Positions 53,354-61,897 of a stretch of DNA of 64,000 nucleotides are shown piece after piece. Where the stretch lies: positions 1 to 64,000 of the forward strand of contig NZ_VIKA01000003.1 of NCBI RefSeq assembly GCF_006704265.1, given 5' to 3'. How positions within the stretch are numbered: position 1 is the stretch's first letter; each line of letters starts with the position of its first letter. Made by a program: the position numbers and the translations under genes. The stretch comes from Elioraea sp. Yellowstone. Lineage in GTDB: Bacteria; Pseudomonadota; Alphaproteobacteria; Acetobacterales; Acetobacteraceae. A model generated the notes under the pieces. The model saw only the letters and a program-made list of their open reading frames with translations, was not told the origin of the DNA and did no database searches.

Positions 53354-54016
53354 ATGACCTTGCAGATCAACGACACCGCCCCGGACTTCGAGGCCGACAC
53401 CACCGAGGGCCGGATCCGCTTCCACGAGTGGCTCGGCTCGTCCTGGGGCGTGCTCTTCTCGCACCCGAAGGACTTCACGCCCGTCTGCACCACCGAACTC
53501 GGCGTGGTCGCGAAGCTGAAGGGCGAGTTCGACAAGCGCGATGTCAAGATCGCCGGCCTGAGCGTCGATCCGGTGGACGACCACAAGCGCTGGGCCGAGG
53601 ATATCCGCGAGGTGATGGGGGCGGCGCCGAACTACCCAATGATCGGCGATCCCGAACTCAAGATCGCCAAGCTCTATGGCATGCTGCCAGCCACCGCCGG
53701 CGACACCGCCCAGGGCCGCACCCCGGCCGACAACCAGACCGTGCGCAACGTCTTCGTCATCGGCCCCGACAAGAGGATCAAGGCGATCATCGCCTATCCA
53801 ATGACCACGGGCCGCAACTTCGACGAGGTGCTGCGGCTGATCGACTCGCTGCAGCTCACCGCCAGGCACAAGGTCGCGACGCCGGGCAACTGGAAGCAGG
53901 GCGAGGACGTGATCATCGCCGGTTCGGTGAGCGACGAGGAGGCCAGGAAGACCTATCCGCAGGGCTGGAAGTCGCCGAAGCCCTATATCCGCATCGTGCC
54001 GCAGCCGACCGGCTGA
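53354..54016 (+). CDS. 1-Cys peroxiredoxin (Prx6 type)
   Basis: 220 residues. The peroxidatic cysteine is C45 in HPKDFTPVCTTELG, and it is the only cysteine in the protein, so there is no resolving Cys and an outside thiol must recycle it. The long C-terminal domain (ARHKVATPGNWKQGEDVIIAG...) is typical of the Prx6 group. Detoxifies hydrogen peroxide and alkyl hydroperoxides. Confidence 0.94.
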   Translation: MTLQINDTAPDFEADTTEGRIRFHEWLGSSWGVLFSHPKDFTPVCTTELGVVAKLKGEFDKRDVKIAGLSVDPVDDHKRWAEDIREVMGAAPNYPMIGDPELKIAKLYGMLPATAGDTAQGRTPADNQTVRNVFVIGPDKRIKAIIAYPMTTGRNFDEVLRLIDSLQLTARHKVATPGNWKQGEDVIIAGSVSDEEARKTYPQGWKSPKPYIRIVPQPTG

Positions 54017-54027
54017 GCCGGCTCAGC
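54012..54027. terminator. Palindrome covering two converging stop codons
   Basis: GCTGAGCCGGCTCAGC is a perfect 16-base palindrome containing the TGA of the peroxiredoxin gene (54014-54016) and the TGA of the minus-strand sulfatase-like gene (54023-54025). It may act as a compact two-way terminator, though a loop-less stem would need to open at its centre. Confidence 0.4.
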
Positions 54028-55258
54028 GCCGGGCGGCGCGTCCCGCGCTTGTCTCCGCCCCTGCGCCGAGCGCCGCGGCAAGCCGCGCCTCGAGCCGTTC
54101 ACGGAGTGCCGCATGGGCGGGGCTCGCGCCGAGATCGGCACGCTCATCCGGATCGGCATCGAGATCGAAGAGCTGCGGCGGCTGCCCGGGGCGGCAGATC
54201 AGTTTCCAGCGCTCGTCGCGCAGCATCACCGTGGGCTCACGCCCGCCGGCCGGCCGGTGCTCGGCGACCACCGCGCGCGCCGGCCGCGCGCCGCGGGCGA
54301 GGGCCACGAGCGAGCAGGTCCCCTCGGGGGCCTCGGCCGCCAGACCGAGCGTGTCGAGCACGGTCGGGAACAGGTCGCGCAGGCTGACCGGGGTGGCCAC
54401 CACCGTGCGCTGCGGCACGCCGTGCCCGGCGAGGATCATCGGCACGCCGACACTCTCCTCGTGCAGGCTCGGCGTGCCCCAGAGCCCCCGCAGCCCCGCG
54501 CTCTCGCCGCGCGTCGCGGCATAGAGGACGCGCGTGGAGAGGACGAGCCCGGTCTGCTCCAGGCAGTCGAGGATGCGGCCGACCTGCTCGTCGGCGAAGG
54601 CGACCAGCCCGTAATAGGCCGCAAGCCTGCGCCGCAGCGCTGCCTCGTCCTCGGCGGGGGGCGGCCCAAGCAGGGGAAGCCGCTCGGGATCGGCGGCGTA
54701 GTAGTGCTCGGGCGGCGCGATCAGCGGATATCCCGGGGTGGCGAGGCTGACCAGCAGGCACCAGGGGGCGCCCTGGCGCGGCGCCTCCTCGCGCAGCCAG
54801 ATCTGCGCCTCCGAGGCGATGTCGCGGTCGGCCCGCGTCTGGTCGCTCTCGCCCGGCCCGGCCGATGGTCCGGCCGCCGGCAGCGCCGCCGCGGCGCCGG
54901 CGAGACGGCGATGGGAGAAGCCGTGATCGCCGCCGGCAGGGGCGCGGCAGGCGAGCGCGCCGATCGCGACCACGGTGCGGCCTGCGTCGCGCACGGCATG
55001 CTGCCAGGCGGGGATGGCGCCGTCGTAGGGATCGTCGTCGCCGAGATGGCGCCCGATCGCCGTCGGCATCCGCCCGGTCGCGAGCGCGGCGAAGGACGGG
55101 GCGCGCGCGGTCGCCGGCGCATAGGCGGCGACGAAGCGCGTGCCGCGACGGGCGAGCGCGTCGAGATGGGGCGTGCGCACGACAGGGTGGCCGGCGCAGG
55201 AGAGCGCCCGCGCCTGGTGGGCGTTCGACAGGATCACGAGCATGTTTTTCGCTGCCAT
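54023..55258 (-). CDS. Sulfatase-fold protein lacking catalytic residues (pseudo-sulfatase)
   Basis: 411 residues. The fold is recognisable: GHPVVRTPHLDALARRGTRF, then AYAPATARAPSFAALATGRMP where active enzymes have AYC...C-x-P-S-R. The formylglycine Cys/Ser is R52 and the motif Arg is F56. The N-terminal metal Asp pair is S11-N12, and the DHGDN metal motif is T249-R-G-E-S253 before GLRGLWGTPSLHEESVGVPMI. The C-terminal MLRDERWKLI and LFDLDADPDERADL are kept. The fold is maintained while every key ligand is lost, so a binding or regulatory role is more likely than hydrolysis (inference). Confidence 0.8.
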   Translation of the reverse strand: MAAKNMLVILSNAHQARALSCAGHPVVRTPHLDALARRGTRFVAAYAPATARAPSFAALATGRMPTAIGRHLGDDDPYDGAIPAWQHAVRDAGRTVVAIGALACRAPAGGDHGFSHRRLAGAAAALPAAGPSAGPGESDQTRADRDIASEAQIWLREEAPRQGAPWCLLVSLATPGYPLIAPPEHYYAADPERLPLLGPPPAEDEAALRRRLAAYYGLVAFADEQVGRILDCLEQTGLVLSTRVLYAATRGESAGLRGLWGTPSLHEESVGVPMILAGHGVPQRTVVATPVSLRDLFPTVLDTLGLAAEAPEGTCSLVALARGARPARAVVAEHRPAGGREPTVMLRDERWKLICRPGQPPQLFDLDADPDERADLGASPAHAALRERLEARLAAALGAGAETSAGRAARR

Positions 55259-55359
55259 CTCCGCTCCCTTCCCTGGTTCCGGCCAGAAACATGAGGCCTT
55301 CGCCTCTGCCGTGAACGCTTCCGCTTGAAGCCGACGCTCCGAGGGGCGATCTCTTGACC

Positions 55360-55632
55360 ATGGAGCGGGAGCGCGAGACCGTCGAGACCTGGGAGGTGGA
55401 GGTGCTGCCGGCCGATCGGGCCGGCAGGCGCGAGGCGCCGCCGCCGGGCTCGCGCGTGCTGCGCACGGCCGTGCTGGTGGCCGCGATCGCCGCGGGGCTC
55501 GGCATCCTGGCGCTTCTGGTCGCGTTCGCCGCCACCGTCGCCCTGGTTGCCGTGCCGGTGGCGCTCGGTGCCATGCTGGTCGCCTGGGCCGGGGTGAAGT
55601 GGCGCAGCTTCCAGGCGCGGCGCGGCCGCTGA
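55360..55632 (+). CDS. Small membrane protein, function unknown
   Basis: 90 residues. An acidic/polar N-terminus (ERETVETWEVEVLPADRAG) then a double hydrophobic stretch (LVAAIAAGLGILALLVAFAATVALVAVPVALGAMLVAWAGV, about 40-80) that could form a hairpin of two membrane helices, and a basic tail. ATG 55360 is preferred to a TTG at 55354. 35 bases upstream of the host-attachment family gene, probably cotranscribed. Confidence 0.6.
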   Translation: MERERETVETWEVEVLPADRAGRREAPPPGSRVLRTAVLVAAIAAGLGILALLVAFAATVALVAVPVALGAMLVAWAGVKWRSFQARRGR

Positions 55633-55667
55633 TCCCGCACGTCGCCATCACCGAGGAGAGGGAGCCC

Positions 55668-56126
55668 ATGCCGAACCGTACCACCTGGTTCGTGATCGCC
55701 GATGCCGCGCGCGCCGAGGCGCTGGTGAAGCGCAAGGGCGTGTCGGGCTACGAGACGGTGCGCACCTGGGAGAACCCGGACGTGCACGCCAAGGCGCACG
55801 AGCTGGGCGAGGACAAGCCGGGGCGCGCCTTCGACAGCCTGGGTCCGCACCGCAGCGCGATGGAGCCGCGCGAGACGCCGAAGGAGGCGGCGAAGAAGGA
55901 CTTCGCACGCGAGCTCGTCGCGGCACTCGAGGCCGCGGTCACCGCCGGCGAGACCCAGGCGATCGTTCTGGTGGCGCCGCCGAAGCTGCTCGGCGAGATG
56001 CGTGCGCTGATGCCGGCGGGACTCGCTGCCGCCGTGCGCGAGGACCACGCCAAGGACTATACCCAGTTGCCGCGCGCTGAACTGTTCGCGCGGCTCGACG
56101 AGATGCGCCCGGTCGGCGCCGGCTGA
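55668..56126 (+). CDS. Host attachment family protein
   Basis: 152 residues of the family named for a protein required for plant attachment in Agrobacterium. Typical start TTWFVIADAARAEALV, then DKPGRAFDSLGPHRSAMEPRETPKEAAKKDFARELVAAL broken over the conserved middle, and IVLVAPPKLLGEMRALM near the end. The fold resembles the eRF1/Rof-like group; the biochemical role is unknown. GAGGGAGCCC precedes the ATG. Confidence 0.85.
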   Translation: MPNRTTWFVIADAARAEALVKRKGVSGYETVRTWENPDVHAKAHELGEDKPGRAFDSLGPHRSAMEPRETPKEAAKKDFARELVAALEAAVTAGETQAIVLVAPPKLLGEMRALMPAGLAAAVREDHAKDYTQLPRAELFARLDEMRPVGAG

Positions 56127-56326
56127 CCGACCGTTCCGGCCGATCGCCGCCATCGTACCGGCGCCTCGGCGCGGCCCTGACGGCCCTGGCGCCGACCTCT
56201 TGCCGGGCCGCGCGCCGCCTCCTAAGTCGCTGCCGCGGCTCGGCCCTCGTGCCGGGAGCGTCCTCGCACAATCAGCGTCTGACGGCTTCGTGTGTCCATG
56301 AACGCGCGAACGAGAGGGGGGTGCGC

Positions 56327-57382
56327 ATGAGGATCGGCATGGTCGCCCCGCTTGCCGAGAGCGTCCCGCCGGCGCTCTACGGCGGCACCGAGCGGGTCGT
56401 GCATTACTTGACCGAGGAGCTGGTGCGGCTCGGCTGTGAGGTGACGCTGTTCGCGGCGGGCGATTCGCGGACGTCCGCGAGGCTCGTCGGCTGTGCGCCG
56501 CGTGCGCTCCGCCTCGACCCCGCGGTGCGGGATCAGCTTCCGCACCACATCGCCATGCTGCGTACCGTGCGCGAACAGGCCGACCGGTTCGACCTGATCC
56601 ACGCCAACATCGACTGGCTCCACTATCCGGCCCTCCTGGATCGGCTGGGCCGTACGCTGACCACGCTGCACGGGCGGCTCGACCTGCCCGACCTCCGCGC
56701 CGTGCATCACGCCTACCCGGAAGCGCCGCTGGTCTCGGTGTCCGAGGCGCAGCGCGCGCCGCTCGCGGATCTGCGCCTCAACTGGATGGGCACGGTGCAT
56801 CACGGCCTGCCAGCCGATCTCTACCGCCCCTCGACCCGCGGCGGCGACACCCTGCTCTTCCTCGGCCGCATCTCGCCCGAGAAGCGGCCCGACCGCGCGA
56901 TCCGCATCGCAGCGGCGGCCAGGATGCGGCTGCGCATCGCCGCGAAGGTGGATGCGGTGGACCGGGACTACCATGAACGCGAGATCGCGCCGCTGATGCG
57001 CGCGCACGATGTCGAGTTCGTGGGCGAGGTGGACGATGCCGGCAAGCAGCGTCTGCTCGCCGAGTCGCGCGCGCTGCTCTTCCCCATCGACTGGCCCGAG
57101 CCCTTCGGCCTAGTGATGATCGAGGCGATGGCGTGCGGGACACCCGTGATCGCCTGGCGCTGCGGGTCGGTGCCGGAGGTGGTCGAGCCCGGTGTGACCG
57201 GCTTCATCGTCGCCTCCGAGGCGGAGGCGGCCGAGGCGGCGCGGCGCGCCGTGCTGCTGGACCGCGGCCGCATCCGCGCCCGTTTCGAGGCGCGCTTCAC
57301 GGCCGAACGCATGGCGCGCGACTATCTCGCGATCTACGCGCGCCTGTGCGAATCCGCCTCCCAGCGGCCGATCGCCGCCTGA
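56327..57382 (+). CDS. Glycosyltransferase family 4
   Basis: 351 residues of a GT-B enzyme. N-terminal RIGMVAPLAESVPPALYGGTERVVHYL, linker HGLPADLYRP, donor domain LFLGRISPEKRPDRAI, and the E-x7-E motif EPFGLVMIEAMACGTPVIAW with GSVPEVVEPGVTGFI. Transfers sugar from a nucleotide donor; acceptor unknown. Ribosome site GAGAGGGGGG. Directly before an amylo-alpha-1,6-glucosidase gene, so a role in storage or surface glucan is plausible (inference). Confidence 0.88.
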   Translation: MRIGMVAPLAESVPPALYGGTERVVHYLTEELVRLGCEVTLFAAGDSRTSARLVGCAPRALRLDPAVRDQLPHHIAMLRTVREQADRFDLIHANIDWLHYPALLDRLGRTLTTLHGRLDLPDLRAVHHAYPEAPLVSVSEAQRAPLADLRLNWMGTVHHGLPADLYRPSTRGGDTLLFLGRISPEKRPDRAIRIAAAARMRLRIAAKVDAVDRDYHEREIAPLMRAHDVEFVGEVDDAGKQRLLAESRALLFPIDWPEPFGLVMIEAMACGTPVIAWRCGSVPEVVEPGVTGFIVASEAEAAEAARRAVLLDRGRIRARFEARFTAERMARDYLAIYARLCESASQRPIAA

Positions 57383-57435
57383 GCGGCGGCCGGCAGGGCG
57401 CGGCCGCCGGCGTGGCCGGCCCAGGAATGCCCGCG

Positions 57436-59613
57436 ATGAACGAGCCGCTCGCCCCGCCCGCGATCCAGTTCTACATCCCCGCCACGACGTCGCTCGCGGA
57501 GCGCCGTCCGCGCACCCTCAAGCACGGCGACATGTTCGGCCTGTTCGATCCCGACGGCGACATCGCCGAGGGTGAAGCAAGCCCGGACGGGCTCTATTTC
57601 CGCGACACCCGCGTTCTCTCCCGCCTCACCCTGACGATCGAGGGGCGGCGGCCGATCCATCTCTCCTCGCGGGTGAGCGACGACAACCACCTGCTGACGG
57701 TGGACCTGACCAATCCCGACATCCTCGGCGCCGACGGGCGGCTGGTTCTGCCGCGCGACGTGATCCATCTGATGCGCACGCGCTTCCTGCACGACGGCAC
57801 GTGCTTCGAGCGGCTGCGCCTGGAGAACTTCGACAGCACGCCGCGCGAGGTGGAGCTCGCGATCGCCTTCGCCGCCGATTTTGCCGATCTGTTCGAGGTG
57901 CGCGGCCATCGCGCAAGCGGACGCGGGACGATCGCGACGCGGAGCGAGCCCGACCGCGCGGTCCTCTCGCACACGGCGCGCGACGGTCTGGTCACCGAGG
58001 TGACGCTGGCGGCCGCACCACAGCCGGCGACGTCGGCGCCGGGCCGGTTCGTCTGGCGGGTGCGGCTTCCGCCCGGGGCGCGCCGGGTGGTCGAACTGCG
58101 GATCGGCGTGCGGCAGGACGGCAAGGGCGCCTCTGTCGGCGTCCATCCGCCCTTCGCCGCTTCGCTGCGTGCGGCACGCCGCAGCCTGCGCGCGGATGCG
58201 CGTCGCGCCGCCGCGATCGAGACCTCGAACGAGGTGGTCAACGAGATCCTCTGCCGCGCCGCAGCCGACCTCTGGATGCTGACGGCGCGGACGCCGCACG
58301 GCCTCTATCCCTACGCCGGCATTCCATGGTTCAGCACGGTGTTCGGCCGCGACGGGCTGATCACCGCGCTGGAAACGTTGTGGATGGATCCCGAACTTGC
58401 GCGCGGCGTGCTGCGCTTCCTCGCCGCGACCCAGGCCACGAGCACCGACCCGGCGCGCGACGCGGAGCCCGGCAAGATCCTGCACGAGCTCCGCGCGGGC
58501 GAGCTCGCGCGCCTGGGCGAGGTGCCGTTCGGCCGCTACTACGGCAGCGTCGATGCGACCCCGCTCTTCGTGCTGCTCGCGGGGCTCTACCATCGCCGCA
58601 CCGGCGACCAGGCGACCATCCGCGCGATCTGGCCCGCGATCGAGGCCGCGCTCCGCTGGATCGACACCCATGGCGATCGCGACGGCGACGGTTTCGTCGA
58701 GTACGCCGCCGCGCGTGGCGCCGGGCTGGTCAACCAGGGCTGGAAGGACTCGGGCGATTCGGTGTTCCATGCCGATGGCAGCCTCGCGCGCGGACCGATC
58801 GCGCTCGCCGAGGTGCAGGGCTACGTCCATGCCGCCAAGCGCGAGGCCGCACGGCTCGCGCTGCGGATGGGCGATCGCGCGCGGGCGGATGCGCTCGAGC
58901 GGGAGGCGGAGGCGCTGCGGCATCGCTTCGATGCCGCCTTCTGGTCGGAGGAGCTCGGCTGCTACGCGCTCGCCCTCGACGGCGAGAAGCGGCCCTGCCT
59001 GGTGCGGAGCTCCAACGCGGGCCAGCTCCTGTTCACCGGAATCGTCGGGCCCGAGCGCGCCGCGCGCCTGGTCGATCTCCTCACGGCACCAGCCTTCTTC
59101 TCCGGCTGGGGCATCCGGACCATCGCCGAGGGCGAGGCGCGGTACAATCCGATGTCGTACCATAACGGCTCGATCTGGCCGCACGACAACGCGCTGATCG
59201 CACTCGGCTTCGCCCGCGCGGGTTTCGGCGAGGCCGCGCTCAAGGTGTTCGGTGCCCTGATCGACGCGGCGGCGGCGATGGATCTGCGCCGTCTGCCCGA
59301 GCTCTACTGCGGCTTCCGCCGCCGCCCCGGCACGGGACCGACGCTTTATCCGGTGGCCTGCGCGCCGCAGGCCTGGGCCGCCGGCGCGATCCTGGGCGTG
59401 CTCGGCGCGGTGCTCGGCCTCGAGATCGAGGCCGAGCCCGGCGCGGTGACGCTTCGTCATCCGCGCCTGCCGCCGGTTCTGGAGCAGGTGCGCATCAGGG
59501 GGCTGCGCGCGGGCGAGGGCAGCGTCGATCTCCTGCTGCGCCGCCACGGCGAGGACGTGGCGGTGAACGTGCTGGCACGGCGGGGCGATGTTGCGGTGAG
59601 GGTCGTGCTGTAG
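57436..59613 (+). CDS. Amylo-alpha-1,6-glucosidase / glycogen debranching-type protein
   Basis: 725 residues. An N-terminal beta domain (HGDMFGLFDPDGDI, GLYFRDTRVLSRLTLTI) of the GDE_N_bis type precedes an (alpha/alpha)6 barrel: YPYAGIPWFSTVFGRDGLITALETLW, FGRYYGSVDATPLFVLL, NQGWKDSGDSVFHADG, NPMSYHNGSIWPHDNALIA. Conserved acidic residues in FGRDGL and GWKDSGD fit the catalytic barrel. Acts on alpha-1,6 branches of glucans or related sugars. ATG 57436 has CCAGGA 9 bases before. 53 bases after the glycosyltransferase; its stop nearly meets the amidase stop. Confidence 0.88.
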   Translation: MNEPLAPPAIQFYIPATTSLAERRPRTLKHGDMFGLFDPDGDIAEGEASPDGLYFRDTRVLSRLTLTIEGRRPIHLSSRVSDDNHLLTVDLTNPDILGADGRLVLPRDVIHLMRTRFLHDGTCFERLRLENFDSTPREVELAIAFAADFADLFEVRGHRASGRGTIATRSEPDRAVLSHTARDGLVTEVTLAAAPQPATSAPGRFVWRVRLPPGARRVVELRIGVRQDGKGASVGVHPPFAASLRAARRSLRADARRAAAIETSNEVVNEILCRAAADLWMLTARTPHGLYPYAGIPWFSTVFGRDGLITALETLWMDPELARGVLRFLAATQATSTDPARDAEPGKILHELRAGELARLGEVPFGRYYGSVDATPLFVLLAGLYHRRTGDQATIRAIWPAIEAALRWIDTHGDRDGDGFVEYAAARGAGLVNQGWKDSGDSVFHADGSLARGPIALAEVQGYVHAAKREAARLALRMGDRARADALEREAEALRHRFDAAFWSEELGCYALALDGEKRPCLVRSSNAGQLLFTGIVGPERAARLVDLLTAPAFFSGWGIRTIAEGEARYNPMSYHNGSIWPHDNALIALGFARAGFGEAALKVFGALIDAAAAMDLRRLPELYCGFRRRPGTGPTLYPVACAPQAWAAGAILGVLGAVLGLEIEAEPGAVTLRHPRLPPVLEQVRIRGLRAGEGSVDLLLRRHGEDVAVNVLARRGDVAVRVVL

Positions 59614-59616
59614 TCG

Positions 59617-60435
59617 TCAGGCCCCGATCCGGCGCAGGAAGGCGCCGTGCACGAAGCCGTCCGGCGTGCCGTCGCCCTGCAGGTCGACCTGGCGCCACTC
59701 GCCTGCCTCGCGCAGCACGCGCAGCCTCGTTCCCGGCGCGAGCGACTTCAGCACCGCGAAGCCGGTGCCGGGACCGCCGCGCAGGTTGAGCGAGTCCCGC
59801 ACCGTCACCTCGAACGCGCCGAGATCGTCGTCGCGCAGCGTGCCCGATCCCGCAGCACCCCCCTGGTTCTGGTAGCGCGCCATCGGAAAGGCCGGACCCG
59901 GATCCAGCTTGCGGCCGGGCGAGATGTCGTCGTGGCCCACCACCTCCTGGATGGTCGGATAGGCCGCGCGCAGCGCGGCGACGATCGCGTCGAGCGCCCT
60001 GAGCTGGGCCTCCGGGTAGAGCTCCCACGCCATCACCGGCCCGCCGTTCCTGTGCGCCGCCACCATCACCTCGTGGGGCGCGAAGATGCGCAGGCCCGCG
60101 CGCGTCCAGCCCTCCGAGGTCTGGCGGTCGAGGAAGCCGAAATTGGCGATCTCGATGCCGATCGCGTGCCGATTGAGCCCGTCGAAGCCGCGCCACGAGG
60201 AGGGGCCTGCATGGAAGGCGGCGACGTTGAACGGCACCGTCTGGATGATGCCCCCGTCGCGATCGACGAAGAGATGCGCCGAGAGGCCGCGGTCGCGGAT
60301 CGCACGCACCGAGGAGAGCGCCGAGCCGCCGGCGGTGTAGTGCATGACGATGAAGCGCGGCGTGATCCTGCCGCCGACATGCGGCGACTCCTCGAACGTG
60401 ATGCCGTCGAGACGGTTGCGCTTGACCTCGAGCAT
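59617..60435 (-). CDS. N-acetylmuramoyl-L-alanine amidase with C-terminal SH3-like domain
   Basis: 272 residues. Amidase_2 domain: FIVMHYTAGGSALSSVR (zinc His), SAHLFVDRDGGIIQTVPFNV, FHAGPSSWRG, HAIGIEIANFG and VGHDDISPGRKLDPGPAFP (second His and Asp). C-terminal SH3b-type domain with DSLNLRGGPGTGFAVLKSLAPG and GFVHGAFLRRI. Cleaves the bond between muramic acid and the stem peptide. No signal peptide is visible, so it may act in the cytoplasm on recycled muropeptides (AmpD-like) or be exported another way. GGGGAGAGG precedes ATG 60435. Confidence 0.88.
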   Translation of the reverse strand: MLEVKRNRLDGITFEESPHVGGRITPRFIVMHYTAGGSALSSVRAIRDRGLSAHLFVDRDGGIIQTVPFNVAAFHAGPSSWRGFDGLNRHAIGIEIANFGFLDRQTSEGWTRAGLRIFAPHEVMVAAHRNGGPVMAWELYPEAQLRALDAIVAALRAAYPTIQEVVGHDDISPGRKLDPGPAFPMARYQNQGGAAGSGTLRDDDLGAFEVTVRDSLNLRGGPGTGFAVLKSLAPGTRLRVLREAGEWRQVDLQGDGTPDGFVHGAFLRRIGA

Positions 60436-60554
60436 GGACCTCTCCCCTTCATCGCGACGGTGACCATAACGACAGCGCAGCGGCCGGTCACCGAGGAATG
60501 GGCCTCCGCGCCCAGGAGGCGCTGCCCGCGCCTCGGGCGGGCGTCGGCACGCGG

Positions 60555-61847
60555 CTACACCGGCACGCGGCCGAACAGCGCCGACAGCAGGGCATAGAGC
60601 GCGGCGCCGACGGCGGCGCCGAGCAGCGTGCCGTTCAGCCGGATCATCTGCAGCTCGCGCCCGACCTTGAGTTCGATCCGCTCGACCAGGTCCTGGTCGG
60701 ACCAGCCGGCCACCTTGGCGGCGACGAAGCCCTCGATCCGCGCCTGCGCCCGCGGCGCGAGCGCGGCGACGACCTCCTCGACCAGCCGGTTCAGCCCGTG
60801 CCGCGCCTGCTCGTCGTGCTCGAGCGTGCGGCCGAGATTGGCGATCATGGTGGCCAGGGCGGCGACGATGCGGCTCTCCTCGCGCTCGATGTCGAAACGC
60901 GCCATCTGCGAGAGCCTGAGCACGGCATCCTCGAGCCAGGCGGCGACGGTCGGATGCGCGAACACGGACCGGATCGCGCGCGCGAGGTCGGCGGCGCGCG
61001 CGGGATCGTGCTCGAGCCGGTCGATCTCGCTCTCCACCCAGGCGTCGAAGGCGGCGCGCAGGTCGCTGTCGGAGGGCTCGATGCGGGCGAGCTCGGCGTT
61101 GATGCTGGCGAGCACCTTCTTCGCGATCCAGGCTCCCGCGACCCATTGCACGACCTTGCCGCCCTGCTCGGCGACCCGGCTCTCGATCGCGACGCGCAGC
61201 TTCTCCTCGTTCGCCGCGAGCGTGGCCTTCACCTGGGCGAGCGCATAGCCGAACACCTCCTGGTGCTGGCCGCCGTCGAGCAGGGTGCGCAGCAGCCGTC
61301 CGGCCAGCCGTCCCGTCCCCGGCCCGGCGACGATGCGCGGCAGGAGCCGGCGCAGCACGGTCTGCGCGCGCCCCTCGGCAAGGGAGTCGAGCAGGCGCGG
61401 CAGGAAGGGCGCGAGCGCGGCCGCCGCGCGCCGCGCCGCCACCGGGTCGGCGAGCCAGCGCGCCGCGGCGGCGGCCACGTCCACGCCCTCCACACCCCTG
61501 CGGATGCTCTCGGGAGTGAAGAACTGGCGTGCGACGAAGCGGCCCATGCCGCCGGCTAGGCGTTGCTTCTCGCGCGGGATCAGCCCGCCGATGCCGGTCC
61601 AGCGGCCGAACGGGTAGCGGAACAGCGCGTTGACCGCGAACCAGTCCGCGACCGCGCCGACGAAGCCGGCCTTCGCGGCGGCGTGCGCGAGGTCGACCCA
61701 CCAGGCGCGTGGCGGCTCGACCGCGTAGAGCCCGACGGTCGCGGCCAGGGTCGCCGCCATCGCCGCGCCGGCATAGAGGCGCCAGCGCGCGAGCCGTGCC
61801 CGCTCCTCGGCGCGTTCCCGGATGGCCGGGTCGATCGGTCCGTGCAT
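60555..61847 (-). CDS. DUF445 membrane protein
   Basis: 430 residues. N-terminal membrane segment (LYAGAAMAATLAATVGLYAV), the family block AHAAAKAGFVGAVADWFAVNALFRYPFG followed by IPREKQRLAGGMGRFVARQFFTPE, a long helical/coiled middle, and a C-terminal membrane segment (LNGTLLGAAVGAALYALLSALFG). Members are inner-membrane proteins of unknown role. Start MHGPIDPAIRE at 61847 avoids overlap with the next gene upstream. Confidence 0.88.
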   Translation of the reverse strand: MHGPIDPAIRERAEERARLARWRLYAGAAMAATLAATVGLYAVEPPRAWWVDLAHAAAKAGFVGAVADWFAVNALFRYPFGRWTGIGGLIPREKQRLAGGMGRFVARQFFTPESIRRGVEGVDVAAAAARWLADPVAARRAAAALAPFLPRLLDSLAEGRAQTVLRRLLPRIVAGPGTGRLAGRLLRTLLDGGQHQEVFGYALAQVKATLAANEEKLRVAIESRVAEQGGKVVQWVAGAWIAKKVLASINAELARIEPSDSDLRAAFDAWVESEIDRLEHDPARAADLARAIRSVFAHPTVAAWLEDAVLRLSQMARFDIEREESRIVAALATMIANLGRTLEHDEQARHGLNRLVEEVVAALAPRAQARIEGFVAAKVAGWSDQDLVERIELKVGRELQMIRLNGTLLGAAVGAALYALLSALFGRVPV

Positions 61848-61897
61848 CGGGTCCGACCTTACGTGAGGGAGGAGGGGCGCCGGAAGCGCGCGGCGGG

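Noticed and set aside
59617-61701. One long minus-strand frame joining amidase and DUF445 regions
   Set aside because: The upstream part is the wrong frame of the DUF445 gene; the amidase has its own ATG at 60435 with a strong ribosome site.
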